This document shows, in pieces, positions 63,070 through 64,000 of a DNA stretch of 64,000 bases. The notes below the pieces were generated by a model. It did no database searches. It was not told the origin of the DNA and saw nothing but the letters and a program-made list of their open reading frames with translations. Each line of letters begins with the position of its first letter. Position 1 is the stretch's first letter. The DNA is from Pontibacter burrus (GTDB lineage Bacteria; Bacteroidota; Bacteroidia; Cytophagales; Hymenobacteraceae): contig NZ_JAAGWD010000001.1 in NCBI RefSeq assembly GCF_010686685.1, positions 248,001-312,000 of the forward strand, given 5' to 3'. A program made the translations under genes and the position numbers.

Positions 63070-63239
63070 AAGGATTATAGTTGAAAGTTTAAAAATGGCA
63101 AAACAGCACGAAATTAAGTGGAAGTTTTTTAATTGGGATGCTGCTTATAGTCTGATATTCTAATTCTTTGAAAAAGCGTTTTAATAAGACTGTATGTAAC
63201 AGTAGGTCCTCCTGAACCCATACTTCTATATTGATTTTA

Positions 63240-63281
63240 AAACAGACAGCGGCTGCTCCACATGGAACAACCGCTGTTTTT
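63240..63281 (-). terminator. Terminator after lspA
   Basis: ACAGCGGCTGCTCC pairs with GGAACAACCGCTGT around a 4-base loop, with A and T runs outside. It lies just beyond the minus-strand lspA stop codon. Confidence 0.8.
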
Positions 63282-63301
63282 ATAGTCTATAGTTATCTAG
63301 T

Positions 63302-63916
63302 TTAGAAGCCTTGCTGTACTGTTTCGTGCTTTGGTTCTTCGTGTTCGCCAAAGAAGCGTTTCTGGTTAAATAGGATCAGCATTACGCCTATAAAGATGGC
63401 AGCATCAGCAACGTTAAAGATTGGCCACAGCGACATTGGCTTACCACCTAACAAAGGGATCCAGTTTGGTACAATTCCTTCCCAGATATCGAGGTAAAAC
63501 ATATCAATTACTTGTCCATGGAACCATGGTGTAGATGAGCCATACGGTGCGTTATCGAACCACACGCCATAGAATGTACTGTCGATCAGGTTACCTACTG
63601 CGCCACCCAATATCAGGGCAATGCACCAGATCAATCCCGTTGGAGCTTTATGGTTTACCAGGTAGTACAGGTAATAGCTGATACCAAACATGGCCGCCAG
63701 GCGGAACAGCGTCAGCATCAGTTTACCATATTCCGAGCCCAGCTCCACGCCAAAGGCCATGCCAGGGTTCAGGGTATAGTGCAGCTTAAAAAAATCGCCT
63801 ATCACATGGATTTCGCCGGGCATGCCCATTTCCATGTTGTAATGCACGATCAGCTTCACGGCCTGGTCAATCAGGATCACAACAAGGCTGAGCAGGTAGA
63901 ATTTCCAGTATTTCAT
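63302..63916 (-). CDS. lspA: Lipoprotein signal peptidase
   Basis: A 204-residue inner membrane aspartic protease that cuts lipoprotein signal peptides after lipidation. It has four membrane helices and both catalytic aspartate motifs: GGAVGNLIDS near residue 110 and FNVADAAIFIG near residue 170. A longer loop between them (YGVWFDNAPYGSSTPWFHG) is common in Bacteroidota. It serves the several lipoproteins of this window (DUF4270, LptC, the hypothetical one next door). Confidence 0.95.
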   Translation of the reverse strand: MKYWKFYLLSLVVILIDQAVKLIVHYNMEMGMPGEIHVIGDFFKLHYTLNPGMAFGVELGSEYGKLMLTLFRLAAMFGISYYLYYLVNHKAPTGLIWCIALILGGAVGNLIDSTFYGVWFDNAPYGSSTPWFHGQVIDMFYLDIWEGIVPNWIPLLGGKPMSLWPIFNVADAAIFIGVMLILFNQKRFFGEHEEPKHETVQQGF

Positions 63917-64000
63917 GTGTGTAGGGTAAGCAGCGTTTTAAGACATTAGTACTTAGATAGTAGACATCTTTTATACCTAAAATTGCTATAATTTTTAAGC

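Noticed and set aside
1..64000. tRNA or rRNA genes
   Set aside because: All spacers were read on both strands. No GTTCRA T-loop with a matching acceptor stem and no rRNA signature was seen.

Overview
The window looks like chromosomal DNA of a Gram-negative Bacteroidota bacterium, most likely order Cytophagales, near Pontibacter/Hymenobacter. The evidence is phylum-typical protein families (DUF4270 lipoprotein, bacterial GGGP synthase, stand-alone glycogen synthase domain, AIM24, GH3, head-GIN/DUF2807, four-helix-bundle protein), LPS genes (rfaE2, lptB, lptC), promoters of the form TAnnTTTG, and few Shine-Dalgarno sites. The genus is an inference. No rRNA, tRNA, CRISPR array, transposase, integrase or phage gene was seen.

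Layout. 1-6.7 kb: a GGGP synthase cut by the left edge, an AraC regulator, an acyl-CoA dehydrogenase, then a minus-strand block panC-panD-flippase-rfaE2-zinc protease. 6.8-10.9 kb: divergent plus-strand glycogen synthase domain, DUF4270 lipoprotein and glmS. 11-23 kb: mixed housekeeping genes (RidA, YihY, gltX, AIM24, GH3, lptB, GH25 lysozyme, recJ). 23.3-24.1 kb: a microprotein gene followed by a gene-free mosaic repeat. 24.1-36 kb: a long minus-strand stretch, dksA-like-scpB-pseudouridine synthase-coaX-outer membrane protein, then lptC-microprotein-CBS transporter-ppiD, then a TPR protein. 35.6-43 kb: ribH, TPR protein and pdhA face recF, DUF721, a thioesterase, an M28 peptidase and a subclass B1 metallo-beta-lactamase. 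43-51 kb: envelope proteins (DUF2807, a rhomboid with an odd tail, two tandem TonB/MORN proteins, DUF3857-transglutaminase) with two candidate non-coding RNAs. 51-64 kb: ABC exporter, GDPD, fasciclin, second rhomboid, polyprenyl synthase, rnr, a second mosaic repeat, a peptide ABC ATPase, a lipoprotein and lspA.

How the genes work together. panC, panD and coaX supply pantothenate/CoA. lptB, lptC, rfaE2 and glmS feed LPS and peptidoglycan. PpiD, LspA, rhomboids and TonB proteins handle envelope proteins. RecF, RecJ, ScpB and DUF721 serve DNA replication, repair and segregation.

The strongest unexplained signal is the 10-base palindrome AACTATAGTT. I located 20 exact copies by eye, where chance predicts well under one, and its half-word AACTATA/TATAGTT is scattered through genes and spacers and often supplies stop codons. 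It resembles cyanobacterial HIP1 in behaviour. The other leads are a two-copy mosaic intergenic repeat of about 600-700 bp, two promoter-to-terminator units with no convincing gene, a complete B1 metallo-beta-lactamase, and a rhomboid protease ending in a SusC-plug-like segment.
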